A DNA stretch of 64,000 nucleotides from Closterium sp. Naga37s-1 (taxonomy: Eukaryota; Streptophyta; Zygnematophyceae; Desmidiales; Closteriaceae), in the NCBI GenBank assembly GCA_947471745.1, contig CANJKZ010000820.1, forward strand, positions 4,306,501-4,370,500. Reading direction: 5' to 3'. Position 1 is the first letter of the stretch. Each line of letters opens with the position of its first letter. Both the position numbers and the translations under genes were made by a program. Positions 48,701 to 62,960 of the stretch are shown here, piece by piece. The notes under the pieces are model-generated. The model did no database searches and was not told the origin of the DNA. It was given only the letters and a program-made list of their open reading frames with translations.

Positions 48701-51700
48701 CATGCTGTTCTGCCACATGCTGTTCTGCCACATGCTGTTCTGCCACATGCTGTTCTGCCACATGCTGTTCTGCCACATGCTGTGCTGCCACATGCTGTTC
48801 TGCCACATGCTGTGCTGCCACATGCTGTTCTGCCACATGCTGTGCTGCCACATGCTGTGCTGCCACATGCTGTGCTGCCACATGCTGTGCTGCCACATGC
48901 TGTGCTGCCACATGCTGTGCTGCCACATGCTGTGCTGCCACATGCTGTGCTGCCACATGCTGTGCTGCCACATGCTGTGCTGCCACATGCTGTGCTGCCA
49001 CATGCTGTGCTGCCACATGCTGTGCTGCCACATGCTGTGCTGCCACATGCTGTGCTGCCACATGCTGTGCTGCCACATGCTGTGCTGCCACATGCTGTGC
49101 TGCCACATGCTGTGCTGCCACATGCTGTGCTGCCACATGCTGTGCTGCCACATGCTGTGCTGCCACATGCTGTGCTGCCACATGCTGTGCTGCCACATGC
49201 TGTGCTGCCACATGCTGTGCTGCCACATGCTGTGCTGCCACATGCTGTGCTGCCACATGCTGTGCTGCCACATGCTGTGCTGCCACATGCTGTGCTGCCA
49301 CATGCTGTGCTGCCACATGCTGTGCTGCCACATGCTGTGCTGCCACATGCTGTGCTGCCACATGCTGTTCTGCCACATGCTGTTCTGCCACATGCTGTTC
49401 TGCCACATGCTGTTCTGCCACATGCTGTTCTGCCACATGCTGTGCTGCCACATGCTGTTCTGCCACATGCTGTGCTGCCACATGCTGTTCTGCCACATGC
49501 TGTGCTGCCACATGCTGTGCTGCCACATGCTGTGCTGCCACATGCTGTGCTGCCACATGCTGTGCTGCCACATGCTGTGCTGCCACATGCTGTGCTGCCA
49601 CATGCTGTGCTGCCACATGCTGTTCTGCCACATGCTGTGCTGCCACATGCTGTTCTGCCACATGCTGTTCTGCCACATGCTGTTCTGCCACATGCTGTTC
49701 TGCCACATGCTGTTCTGCCACATGCTGTTCTGCCACATGCTGTGCTGCCACATGCTGTTCTGCCACATGCTGTGCTGCCACATGCTGTTCTGCCACATGC
49801 TGTGCTGCCACATGCTGTGCTGCCACATGCTGTGCTGCCACATGCTGTGCTGCCACATGCTGTGCTGCCACATGCTGTGCTGCCACATGCTGTGCTGCCA
49901 CATGCTGTGCTGCCACATGCTGTGCTGCCACATGCTGTGCTGCCACATGCTGTGCTGCCACATGCTGTGCTGCCACATGCTGTGCTGCCACATGCTGTGC
50001 TGCCACATGCTGTGCTGCCACATGCTGTGCTGCCACATGCTGTGCTGCCACATTGCTGTGCTGCCACATGCTGTGCTGCCACATGCTGTGCTGCCACATG
50101 CTGTGCTGCCACATGCTGTGCTGCCACATGCTGTGCTGCCACATGCTGTGCTGCCACATGCTGTGCTGCCACATGCTGTGCTGCCACATGCTGTGCTGCC
50201 ACATGCTGTGCTGCCACATGCTGTGCTGCCACATGCTGTGCTGCCACATGCTGTGCTGCCACATGCTGTGCTGCCACATGCTGTGCTGCCACATGCTGTG
50301 CTGCCACATGCTGTGCTGCCACATGCTGTGCTGCCACATGCTGTGCTGCCACATGCTGTGCTGCCACATGCTGTGCTGCCACATGCTGTGCTGCCACATG
50401 CTGTGCTGCCACATGCTGTGCTGCCACATGCTGTTCTGCCACATGCTGTTCTGCCACATGCTGTTCTGCCACATGCTGTTCTGCCACATGCTGTTCTGCC
50501 ACATGCTGTGCTGCCACATGCTGTGCTGCCACATGCTGTGCTGCCACATGCTGTGCTGCCACATGCTGTGCTGCCACATGCTGTGCTGCCACATGCTGTG
50601 CTGCCACATGCTGTGCTGCCACATGCTGTGCTGCCACATGCTGTTCTGCCACATGCTGTTCTGCCACATGCTGTTCTGCCACATGCTGTTCTGCCACATG
50701 CTGTGCTGCCACATGCTGTTCTGCCACATGCTGTGCTGCCACATGCTGTGCTGCCACATGCTGTGCTGCCACATGCTGTGCTGCCACATGCTGTGCTGCC
50801 ACATGCTGTGCTGCCACATGCTGTGCTGCCACATGCTGTGCTGCCACATGCTGTGCTGCCACATGCTGTGCTGCCACATGCTGTGCTGCCACATGCTGTG
50901 CTGCCACATGCTGTGCTGCCACATGCTGTGCTGCCACATGCTGTGCTGCCACATGCTGTGCTGCCACATGCTGTGCTGCCACATGCTGTGCTGCCACATG
51001 CTGTGCTGCCACATGCTGTGCTGCCACATGCTGTGCTGCCACATGCTGTGCTGCCACATGCTGTGCTGCCACATGCTGTGCTGCCACATGCTGTGCTGCC
51101 ACATGCTGTGCTGCCACATGCTGTGCTGCCACATGCTGTGCTGCCACATGCTGTGCTGCCACATGCTGTGCTGCCACATGCTGTGCTGCCACATGCTGTG
51201 CTGCCACATGCTGTGCTGCCACATGCTGTGCTGCCACATGCTGTGCTGCCACATGCTGTGCTGCCACATGCTGTGCTGCCACATGCTGTGCTGCCACATG
51301 CTGTGCTGCCACATGCTGTGCTGCCACATGCTGTGCTGCCACATGCTGTGCTGCCACATGCTGTGCTGCCACATGCTGTGCTGCCACATGCTGTGCTGCC
51401 ACATGCTGTGCTGCCACATGCTGTGCTGCCACATGCTGTGCTGCCACATGCTGTGCTGCCACATGCTGTGCTGCCCACATGCTGTGCTGCCACATGCTGT
51501 GCTGCCACATGCTGTGCTGCCACATGCTGTGCTGCCACATGCTGTGCTGCCACATGCTGTGCTGCCACATGCTGTTGCTGCCACATGCTGTGCTGCCACA
51601 TGCTGTGCTGCCACATGCTGTGCTGCCACATGCTGTGCTGCCCACATGCTGTGCTGCCACATGCTGTGCTGCCACATGCTGTGCTGCCACATGCTGTGCT

Positions 51701-54700
51701 GCCACATGCTGTGCTGCCACATGCTGTGCTGCCACATGCTGTGCTGCCACATGCTGTGCTGCCACATGCTGTGCTGCCACATGCTGTGCTGCCACATGCT
51801 GTGCTGCCACATGCTGTGCTGCCACATGCTGTGCTGCCACATGCTGTGCTGCCACATGCTGTGCTGCCACATGCTGTGCTGCCACATGCTGTGCTGCCAC
51901 ATGCTGTGCTGCCACATGCTGTGCTGCCACATGCTGTGCTGCCACATGCTGTGCTGCCACATGCTGTGCTGCCACATGCTGTTCTGCCACATGCTGTGCT
52001 GCCACATGCTGTTCTGCCACATGCTGTGCTGCCACATGCTGTTCTGCCACATGCTGTTCTGCCACATGCTGTTCTGCCACATGCTGTTCTGCCACATGCT
52101 GTGCTGCCACATGCTGTTCTGCCACATGCTGTTCTGCCACATGCTGTGCTGCCACATGCTGTTCTGCCACATGCTGTTCTGCCACATGCTGTTCTGCCAC
52201 ATGCTGTTCTGCCACATGCTGTTCTGCCACATGCTGTTCTGCCACATGCTGTTCTGCCACATGCTGTTCTGCCACATGCTGTGCTGCCACATGCTGTTCT
52301 GCCACATGCTGTGCTGCCACATGCTGTTCTGCCACATGCTAGCTGTTCTGCCACATGCTGTTCTGCCACATGCTGTGCTGCCACATGCTGTTCTGCCACA
52401 TGCTGTTCTGCCACATGCTGTTCTGCCACATGCTGTTCTGCCACATGCTGTTCTGCCACATGCTGTTCTGCCACATGCTGTTCTGCCACATGCTGTGCTG
52501 CCACATGCTGTTCTGCCACATGCTGTTCTGCCACATGCTGTGCTGCCACATGCTGTTCTGCCACATGCTGTTCTGCCACATGCTGTTCTGCCACATGCTG
52601 TTCTGCCACATGCTGTGCTGCCACATGCTGTTCTGCCACATGCTGTTCTGCCACATGCTGTGCTGCCACATGCTGTGCTGCCACATGCTGTTCTGCCACA
52701 TGCTGTTCTGCCACATGCTGTTCTGCACATGCTGTTCTGCCACATGCTGTTCTGCCACATGCTGTTCTGCCACATGCTGTTCTGCCACATGCTGTTCTGC
52801 CACATGCTGTTCTGCCACATGCTGTGCTGCCACATGCTGTTCTGCCACATGCTGTTCTGCCACATGCTGTGCTGCCACATGCTGTTCTGCCACATGCTGT
52901 TCTGCCACATGCTGTTCTGCCACATGCTGTGCTGCCACATGCTGTTCTGCCACATGCTGTTCTGCCACATGCTGTGCTGCCACATGCTGTTCTGCCACAT
53001 GCTGTTCTGCCACATGCTGTTCTGCCACATGCTGTTCTGCCACATGCTGTGCTGCCACATGCTGTTCTGCCACATGCTGTTCTGCCACATGCTGTTCTGC
53101 CACATGCTGTTCTGCCACATGCTGTTCTGCCACATGCTGTTCTGCCACATGCTGTGCTGCCACATGCTGTGCTGCCACATGCTGTTCTGCCACATGCTGT
53201 TCTGCCACATGCTGTTCTGCCACATGCTGTTCTGCCACATGCTGTGCTGCCACATGCTGTTCTGCCACATGCTGTTCTGCCACATGCTGTTCTGCCACAT
53301 GCTGTTCTGCCACATGCTGTTCTGCCACATGCTGTTCTGCCACATGCTGTTCTGCCACATGCTGTTCTGCCACATGCTGTTCTGCCACATGCTGTTCTGC
53401 CACATGCTGTTCTGCCACATGCTGTGCTGCCACATGCTGTTCTGCCACATGCTGTTCTGCCACATGCTGTTCTGCCACATGCTGTTCTGCCACATGCTGT
53501 TCTGCCACATGCTGTTCTGCCACATGCTGTTCTGCCACATGCTGTTCTGCCACATGCTGTTCTGCCACATGCTGTTCTGCCACATGCTGTTCTGCCACAT
53601 GCTGTTCTGCCACATGCTGTTCTGCCACATGCTGTTCTGCCACATGCTGTTCTGCCACATGCTGTTCTGCCACATGCTGTTCTGCCACATGCTGTTCTGC
53701 CACATGCTGTTCTGCCACATGCTGTTCTGCCACATGCTGTTCTGCCACATGCTGTTCTGCCACATGCTGTTCTGCCACATGCTGTTCTGCCACATGCTGT
53801 TCTGCCACATGCTGTTCTGCCACATGCTGTTCTGCCACATGCTGTTCTGCCACATGCTGTTCTGCCACATGCTGTTCTGCCACATGCTGTTCTGCCACAT
53901 GCTGTTCTGCCACATGCTGTTCTGCCACATGCTGTTCTGCCACATGCTGTTCTGCCACATGCTGTTCTGCCACATGCTGTTCTGCCACATGCTGTTCTGC
54001 CACATGCTGTTCTGCCACATGCTGTTCTGCCACATGCTGTTCTGCCACATGCTGTTCTGCCACATGCTGTTCTGCCACATGCTGTTCTGCCACATGCTGT
54101 TCTGCCACATGCTGTTCTGCCACATGCTGTTCTGCCACATGCTGTTCTGCCACATGCTGTTCTGCCACATGCTGTTCTGCCACATGCTGTTCTGCCACAT
54201 GCTGTTCTGCCACATGCTGTTCTGCCACATGCTGTTCTGCCACATGCTGTTCTGCCACATGCTGTTCTGCCACATGCTGTTCTGCCACATGCTGTGCTGC
54301 CACATGCTGTTCTGCCACATGCTGTTCTGCCACATGCTGTTCTGCCACATGCTGTTCTGCCACATGCTGTTCTGCCACATGCTGTTCTGCCACATGCTGT
54401 TCTGCCACATGCTGTTCTGCCACATGCTGTTCTGCCACATGCTGTTCTGCCACATGCTGTGCTGCCACATGCTGTTCTGCCACATGCTGTTCTGCCACAT
54501 GCTGTTCTGCCACATGCTGTTCTGCCACATGCTGTTCTGCCACATGCTGTTCTGCCACATGCTGTTCTGCCACATGCTGTTCTGCCACATGCTGTGCTGC
54601 CACATGCTGTTCTGCCACATGCTGTTCTGCCACATGCTGTTCTGCCACATGCTGTTCTGCCACATGCTGTTCTGCCACATGCTGTTCTGCCACATGCTGT

Positions 54701-57700
54701 TCTGCCACATGCTGTTCTGCCACATGCTGTGCTGCCACATGCTGTTCTGCCACATGCTGTTCTGCCACATGCTGTTCTGCCACATGCTGTTCTGCCACAT
54801 GCTGTTCTGCCACATGCTGTTCTGCCACATGCTGTTCTGCCACATGCTGTTCTGCCACATGCTGTTCTGCCACATGCTGTGCTGCCACATGCTGTTCTGC
54901 CACATGCTGTTCTGCCACATGCTGTTCTGCCACATGCTGTTCTGCCACATGCTGTGCTGCCACATGCTGTTCTGCCACATGCTGTTCTGCCACATGCTGT
55001 TCTGCCACATGCTGTGCTGCCACATGCTGTTCTGCCACATGCTGTTCTGCCACATGCTGTTCTGCCACATGCTGTTCTGCCACATGCTGTTCTGCCACAT
55101 GCTGTTCTGCCACATGCTGTTCTGCCACATGCTGTTCTGCCACATGCTGTTCTGCCACATGCTGTTCTGCCACATGCTGTTCTGCCACATGCTGTTCTGC
55201 CACATGCTGTTCTGCCACATGCTGTTCTGCCACATGCTGTTCTGCCACATGCTGTTCTGCCACATGCTGTTCTGCCACATGCTGTTCTGCCACATGCTGT
55301 TCTGCCACATGCTGTTCTGCCACATGCTGTTCTGCCACATGCTGTTCTGCCACATGCTGTTCTGCCACATGCTGTTCTGCCACATGCTGTTCTGCCACAT
55401 GCTGTTCTGCCACATGCTGTGCTGCCACATGCTGTTCTGCCACATGCTGTTCTGCCACATGCTGTTCTGCCACATGCTGTTCTGCCACATGCTGTTCTGC
55501 CACATGCTGTTCTGCCACATGCTGTTCTGCCACATGCTGTTCTGCCACATGCTGTGCTGCCACATGCTGTTCTGCCACATGCTGTTCTGCCACATGCTGT
55601 TCTGCCACATGCTGTTCTGCCACATGCTGTTCTGCCACATGCTGTTCTGCCACATGCTGTGCTGCCACATGCTGTTCTGCCACATGCTGTTCTGCCACAT
55701 GCTGTTCTGCCACATGCTGTTCTGCCACATGCTGTTCTGCCACATGCTGTTCTGCCACATGCTGTTCTGCCACATGCTGTGCTGCCACATGCTGTTCTGC
55801 CACATGCTGTTCTGCCACATGCTGTTCTGCCACATGCTGTGCTGCCACATGCTGTTCTGCCACATGCTGTTCTGCCACATGCTGTTCTGCCACATGCTGT
55901 TCTGCCACATGCTGTTCTGCCACATGCTGTTCTGCCACATGCTGTTCTGCCACATGCTGTTCTGCCACATGCTGTTCTGCCACATGCTGTGCTGCCACAT
56001 GCTGTTCTGCCACATGCTGTTCTGCCACATGCTGTTCTGCCACATGCTGTTCTGCCACATGCTGTTCTGCCACATGCTGTGCTGCCACATGCTGTGCTGC
56101 CACATGCTGTGCTGCCACATGCTGTGCTGCCACATGCTGTGCTGCCACATGCTGTGCTGCCACATGCTGTGCTGCCACATGCTGTGCTGCCACATGCTGT
56201 GCTGCCACATGCTGTTCTGCCACATGCTGTGCTGCCACATGCTGTTCTGCCACATGCTGTGCTGCCACATGCTGTTCTGCCACATGCTGTTCTGCCACAT
56301 GCTGTTCTGCCACATGCTGTTCTGCCACATGCTGTTCTGCCACATGCTGTGCTGCCACATGCTGTTCTGCCACATGCTGTGCTGCCACATGCTGTTCTGC
56401 CACATGCTGTGCTGCCACATGCTGTGCTGCCACATGCTGTGCTGCCACATGCTGTGCTGCCACATGCTGTGCTGCCACATGCTGTGCTGCCACATGCTGT
56501 GCTGCCACATGCTGTGCTGCCACATGCTGTGCTGCCACATGCTGTGCTGCCACATGCTGTGCTGCCACATGCTGTTCTGCCACATGCTGTGCTGCCACAT
56601 GCTGTTCTGCCACATGCTGTGCTGCCACATGCTGTTCTGCCACATGCTGTTCTGCCACATGCTGTTCTGCCACATGCTGTGCTGCCACATGCTGTGCTGC
56701 CACATGCTGTGCTGCCACATGCTGTGCTGCCACATGCTGTTCTGCCACATGCTGTGCTGCCACATGCTGTTCTGCCACATGCTGTGCTGCCACATGCTGT
56801 TCTGCCACATGCTGTTCTGCCACATGCTGTTCTGCCACATGCTGTTCTGCCACATGCTGTTCTGCCACATGCTGTTCTGCCACATGCTGTTCTGCCACAT
56901 GCTGTTCTGCCACATGCTGTTCTGCCACATGCTGTTCTGCCACATGCTGTGCTGCCACATGCTGTGCTGCCACATGCTGTGCTGCCACATGCTGTGCTGC
57001 CACATGCTGTTCTGCCACATGCTGTGCTGCCACATGCTGTTCTGCCACATGCTGTGCTGCCACATGCTGTTCTGCCACATGCTGTTCTGCCACATGCTGT
57101 GCTGCCACATGCTGTGCTGCCACATGCTGTGCTGCCACATGCTGTGCTGCCACATGCTGTTCTGCCACATGCTGTTCTGCCACATGCTGTTCTGCCACAT
57201 GCTGTTCTGCCACATGCTGTGCTGCCACATGCTGTTCTGCCACATGCTGTGCTGCCACATGCTGTTCTGCCACATGCTGTTCTGCCACATGCTGTGCTGC
57301 CACATGCTGTTCTGCCACATGCTGTGCTGCCACATGCTGTTCTGCCACATGCTGTTCTGCCACATGCTGTGCTGCCACATGCTGTTCTGCCACATGCTGT
57401 GCTGCCACATGCTGTTCTGCCACATGCTGTGCTGCCACATGCTGTTCTGCCACATGCTGTTCTGCCACATGCTGTGCTGCCACATGCTGTTCTGCCACAT
57501 GCTGTTCTGCCACATGCTGTGCTGCCACATGCTGTTCTGCCACATGCTGTGCTGCCACATGCTGTTCTGCCACATGCTGTTCTGCCACATGCTGTGCTGC
57601 CACATGCTGTTCTGCCACATGCTGTGCTGCCACATGCTGTTCTGCCACATGCTGTTCTGCCACATGCTGTGCTGCCACATGCTGTTCTGCCACATGCTGT

Positions 57701-60700
57701 GCTGCCACATGCTGTTCTGCCACATGCTGTTCTGCCACATGCTGTGCTGCCACATGCTGTTCTGCCACATGCTGTGCTGCCACATGCTGTTCTGCCACAT
57801 GCTGTTCTGCCACATGCTGTGCTGCCACATGCTGTTCTGCCACATGCTGTTCTGCCACATGCTGTTCTGCCACATGCTGTTCTGCCACATGCTGTGCTGC
57901 CACATGCTGTTCTGCCACATGCTGTGCTGCCACATGCTGTTCTGCCACATGCTGTGCTGCCACATGCTGTTCTGCCACATGCTGTTCTGCCACATGCTGT
58001 GCTGCCACATGCTGTTCTGCCACATGCTGTTCTGCCACATGCTGTGCTGCCACATGCTGTTCTGCCACATGCTGTGCTGCCACATGCTGTTCTGCCACAT
58101 GCTGTTCTGCCACATGCTGTGCTGCCACATGCTGTTCTGCCACATGCTGTGCTGCCACATGCTGTTCTGCCACATGCTGTGCTGCCACATGCTGTGCTGC
58201 CACATGCTGTTCTGCCACATGCTGTGCTGCCACATGCTGTTCTGCCACATGCTTTCTGCACATGCTGTGCTGCCACATGCTGTTCTGCCACATGCTGTTC
58301 TGCCACATGCTGTGCTGCCACATGCTGTGCTGCCACATGCTGTTCTGCCACATGCTGTGCTGCCACATGCTGTTCTGCCACATGCTGTGCTGCCACATGC
58401 TGTTCTGCCACATGCTGTGCTGCCACATGCTGTTCTGCCACATGCTGTTCTGCCACATGCTGTTCTGCCACATGCTGTGCTGCCACATGCTGTTCTGCCA
58501 CATGCTGTGCTGCCACATGCTGTTCTGCCACATGCTGTTCTGCCACATGCTGTGCTGCCACATGCTGTTCTGCCACATGCTGTTCTGCCACATGCTGTGC
58601 TGCCACATGCTGTTCTGCCACATGCTGTTCTGCCACATGCTGTTCTGCCACATGCTGTTCTGCCACATGCTGTGCTGCCACATGCTGTTCTGCCACATGC
58701 TGTTCTGCCACATGCTGTGCTGCCACATGCTGTTCTGCCACATGCTGTGCTGCCACATGCTGTTCTGCCACATGCTGTTCTGCCACATGCTGTGCTGCCA
58801 CATGCTGTTCTGCCACATGCTGTTCTGCCACATGCTGTGCTGCCACATGCTGTTCTGCCACATGCTGTGCTGCCACATGCTGTTCTGCCACATGCTGTTC
58901 TGCCACATGCTGTGCTGCCACATGCTGTTCTGCCACATGCTGTTCTGCCACATGCTGTTCTGCCACATGCTGTGCTGCCACATGCTGTTCTGCCACATGC
59001 TGTGCTGCCACATGCTGTTCTGCCACATGCTGTTCTGCCACATGCTGTTCTGCCACATGCTGTTCTGCCACATGCTGTTCTGCCACATGCTGTTCTGCCA
59101 CATGCTGTTCTGCCACATGCTGTTCTGCCACATGCTGTGCTGCCACATGCTGTTCTGCCACATGCTGTGCTGCCACATGCTGTTCTGCCACATGCTGTGC
59201 TGCCACATGCTGTTCTGCCACATGCTGTGCTGCCACATGCTGTTCTGCCACATGCTGTGCTGCCACATGCTGTTCTGCCACATGCTGTTCTGCCACATGC
59301 TGTGCTGCCACATGCTGTTCTGCCACATGCTGTTCTGCCACATGCTGTTCTGCCACATGCTGTTCTGCCACATGCTGTGCTGCCACATGCTGTTCTGCCA
59401 CATGCTGTTCTGCCACATGCTGTGCTGCCACATGCTGTTCTGCCACATGCTGTGCTGCCACATGCTGTTCTGCCACATGCTGTTCTGCCACATGCTGTGC
59501 TGCCACATGCTGTTCTGCCACATGCTGTGCTGCCACATGCTGTTCTGCCACATGCTGTGCTGCCACATGCTGTTCTGCCACATGCTGTTCTGCCACATGC
59601 TGTTCTGCCACATGCTGTTCTGCCACATGCTGTTCTGCCACATGCTGTTCTGCCACATGCTGTTCTGCCACATGCTGTGCTGCCACATGCTGTTCTGCCA
59701 CATGCTGTGCTGCCACATGCTGTTCTGCCACATGCTGTTCTGCCACATGCTGTTCTGCCACATGCTGTTCTGCCACATGCTGTTCTGCCACATGCTGTGC
59801 TGCCACATGCTGTTCTGCCACATGCTGTTCTGCCACATGCTGTGCTGCCACATGCTGTTCTGCCACATGCTGTGCTGCCACATGCTGTTCTGCCACATGC
59901 TGTGCTGCCACATGCTGTGCTGCCACATGCTGTTCTGCCACATGCTGTTCTGCCACATGCTGTGCTGCCACATGCTGTTCTGCCACATGCTGTGCTGCCA
60001 CATGCTGTTCTGCCACATGCTGTGCTGCCACATGCTGTTCTGCCACATGCTGTGCTGCCACATGCTGTGCTGCCACATGCTGTTCTGCCACATGCTGTTC
60101 TGCCACATGCTGTGCTGCCACATGCTGTTCTGCCACATGCTGTGCTGCCACATGCTGTTCTGCCACATGCTGTGCTGCCACATGCTGTTCTGCCACATGC
60201 TGTGCTGCCACATGCTGTTCTGCCACATGCTGTGCTGCCACATGCTGTTCTGCCACATGCTGTGCTGCCACATGCTGTTCTGCCACATGCTGTGCTGCCA
60301 CATGCTGTTCTGCCACATGCTGTGCTGCCACATGCTGTGCTGCCACATGCTGTTCTGCCACATGCTGTGCTGCCACATGCTGTTCTGCCACATGCTGTTC
60401 TGCCACATGCTGTGCTGCCACATGCTGTTCTGCCACATGCTGTGCTGCCACATGCTGTTCTGCCACATGCTGTGCTGCCACATGCTGTTCTGCCACATGC
60501 TGTGCTGCCACATGCTGTTCTGCCACATGCTGTGCTGCCACATGCTGTTCTGCCACATGTGTGCTGCCACATGCTGTTCTGCCACATGCTGTGCTGCCAC
60601 ATGCTGTTCTGCCACATGCTGTGCTGCCACATGCTGTTCTGCCACATGCTGTGCTGCCACATGCTGTTCTGCCACATGCTGTGCTGCCACATGCTGTTCT

Positions 60701-61085
60701 GCCACATGCTGTGCTGCCACATGCTGTTCTGCCACATGCTGTGCTGCCACATGCTGTTCTGCCACATGCTGTGCTGCCACATGCTGTTCTGCCACATGCT
60801 GTGCTGCCACATGCTGTGCTGCCACATGCTGTTCTGCCACATGCTGTTCTGCCACATGCTGTGCTGCCACATGCTGTTCTGCCACATGCTGTGCTGCCAC
60901 ATGCTGTTCTGCCACATGCTGTTCTGCCACATGCTGTTCTGCCACATGCTGTTCTGCCACATGCTGTTCTGCCACATGCTGTGCTGCCACATGCTGTTCT
61001 GCCACATGCTGTTCTGCCACATGCTGTGCTGCCACATGCTGTTCTGCCACATGCTGTTCTGCCACATGCTGTTCTGCCACATGCT

Positions 61086-62960
61086 GTTCTGCCACATGCT
61101 GTGCTGCCACATGCTGTGCTGCCACATGCTGTGCTGCCACATGCTGTGCTGCCACATGCTGTGCTGCCACATGCTGTGCTGCCACATGCTGTGCTGCCAC
61201 ATGCTGTGCTGCCACATGCTGTGCTGCCACATGCTGTGCTGCCACATGCTGTTCTGCCACATGCTGTTCTGCCACATGCTGTGCTGCCACATGCTGTGCT
61301 GCCACATGCTGTTCTGCCACATGCTGTGCTGCCACATGCTGTGCTGCCACATGCTGTGCTGCCACATGCTGTTCTGCCACATGCTGTGCTGCCACATGCT
61401 GTGCTGCCACATGCTGTGCTGCCACATGCTGTGCTGCCACATGCTGTTCTGCCACATGCTGTGCTGCCACATGCTGTTCTGCCACATGCTGTGCTGCCAC
61501 ATGCTGTTCTGCCACATGCTGTTCTGCCACATGCTGTTCTGCCACATGCTGTTCTGCCACATGCTGTTCTGCCACATGCTGTTCTGCCACATGCTGTTCT
61601 GCCACATGCTGTGCTGCCACATGCTGTTCTGCCACATGCTGTTCTGCCACATGCTGTGCTGCCACATGCTGTTCTGCCACATGCTGTGCTGCCACATGCT
61701 GTTCTGCCACATGCTGTTCTGCCACATGCTGTTCTGCCACATGCTGTTCTGCCACATGCTGTTCTGCCACATGCTGTGCTGCCACATGCTGTTCTGCCAC
61801 ATGCTGTTCTGCCACATGCTGTGCTGCCACATGCTGTTCTGCCACATGCTGTTCTGCCACATGCTGTTCTGCCACATGCTGTTCTGCCACATGCTGTTCT
61901 GCCACATGCTGTGCTGCCACATGCTGTGCTGCCACATGCTGTGCTGCCACATGCTGTGCTGCCACATGCTGTGCTGCCACATGCTGTGCTGCCACATGCT
62001 GTGCTGCCACATGCTGTGCTGCCACATGCTGTTCTGCCACATGCTGTTCTGCCACATGCTGTGCTGCCACATGCTGTGCTGCCACATGCTGTTCTGCCAC
62101 ATGCTGTGCTGCCACATGCTGTGCTGCCACATGCTGTGCTGCCACATGCTGTTCTGCCACATGCTGTGCTGCCACATGCTGTTCTGCCACATGCTGTGCT
62201 GCCACATGCTGTGCTGCCACATGCTGTGCTGCCACATGCTGTGCTGCCACATGCTGTTCTGCCACATGCTGTGCTGCCACATGCTGTTCTGCCACATGCT
62301 GTGCTGCCACATGCTGTTCTGCCACATGCTGTTCTGCCACATGCTGTTCTGCCACATGCTGTTCTGCCACATGCTGTTCTGCCACATGCTGTTCTGCCAC
62401 ATGCTGTTCTGCCACATGCTGTGCTGCCACATGCTGTTCTGCCACATGCTGTTCTGCCACATGCTGTGCTGCCACATGCTGTTCTGCCACATGCTGTGCT
62501 GCCACATGCTGTTCTGCCACATGCTGTTCTGCCACATGCTGTTCTGCCACATGCTGTTCTGCCACATGCTGTTCTGCCACATGCTGTGCTGCCACATGCT
62601 GTTCTGCCACATGCTGTTCTGCCACATGCTGTGCTGCCACATGCTGTTCTGCCACATGCTGTTCTGCCACATGCTGTTCTGCCACATGCTGTTCTGCCAC
62701 ATGCTGTGCTGCCACATGCTGTGCTGCCACATGCTGTGCTGCCACATGCTGTGCTGCCACATGCTGTGCTGCCACATGCTGTGCTGCCACATGCTGTGCT
62801 GCCACATGCTGTGCTGCCACATGCTGTGCTGCCACATGCTGTGCTGCCACATGCTGTTCTGCCACATGCTGTTCTGCCACATGCTGTGCTGCCACATGCT
62901 GTGCTGCCACATGCTGTTCTGCCACATGCTGTGCTGCCACATGCTGTGCTGCCACATGCT
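61086..62960 (+). repeat. higher-order repeat inside the satellite (about 0.78-0.83 kb)
   Basis: The G/T variant pattern T,T,G,G,T,G,G,G,T after a run of 8-10 G-type monomers recurs at about 61250, 62030 and 62850. The offsets are 780 and 825 bp (52 and 55 monomers). Confidence 0.75.
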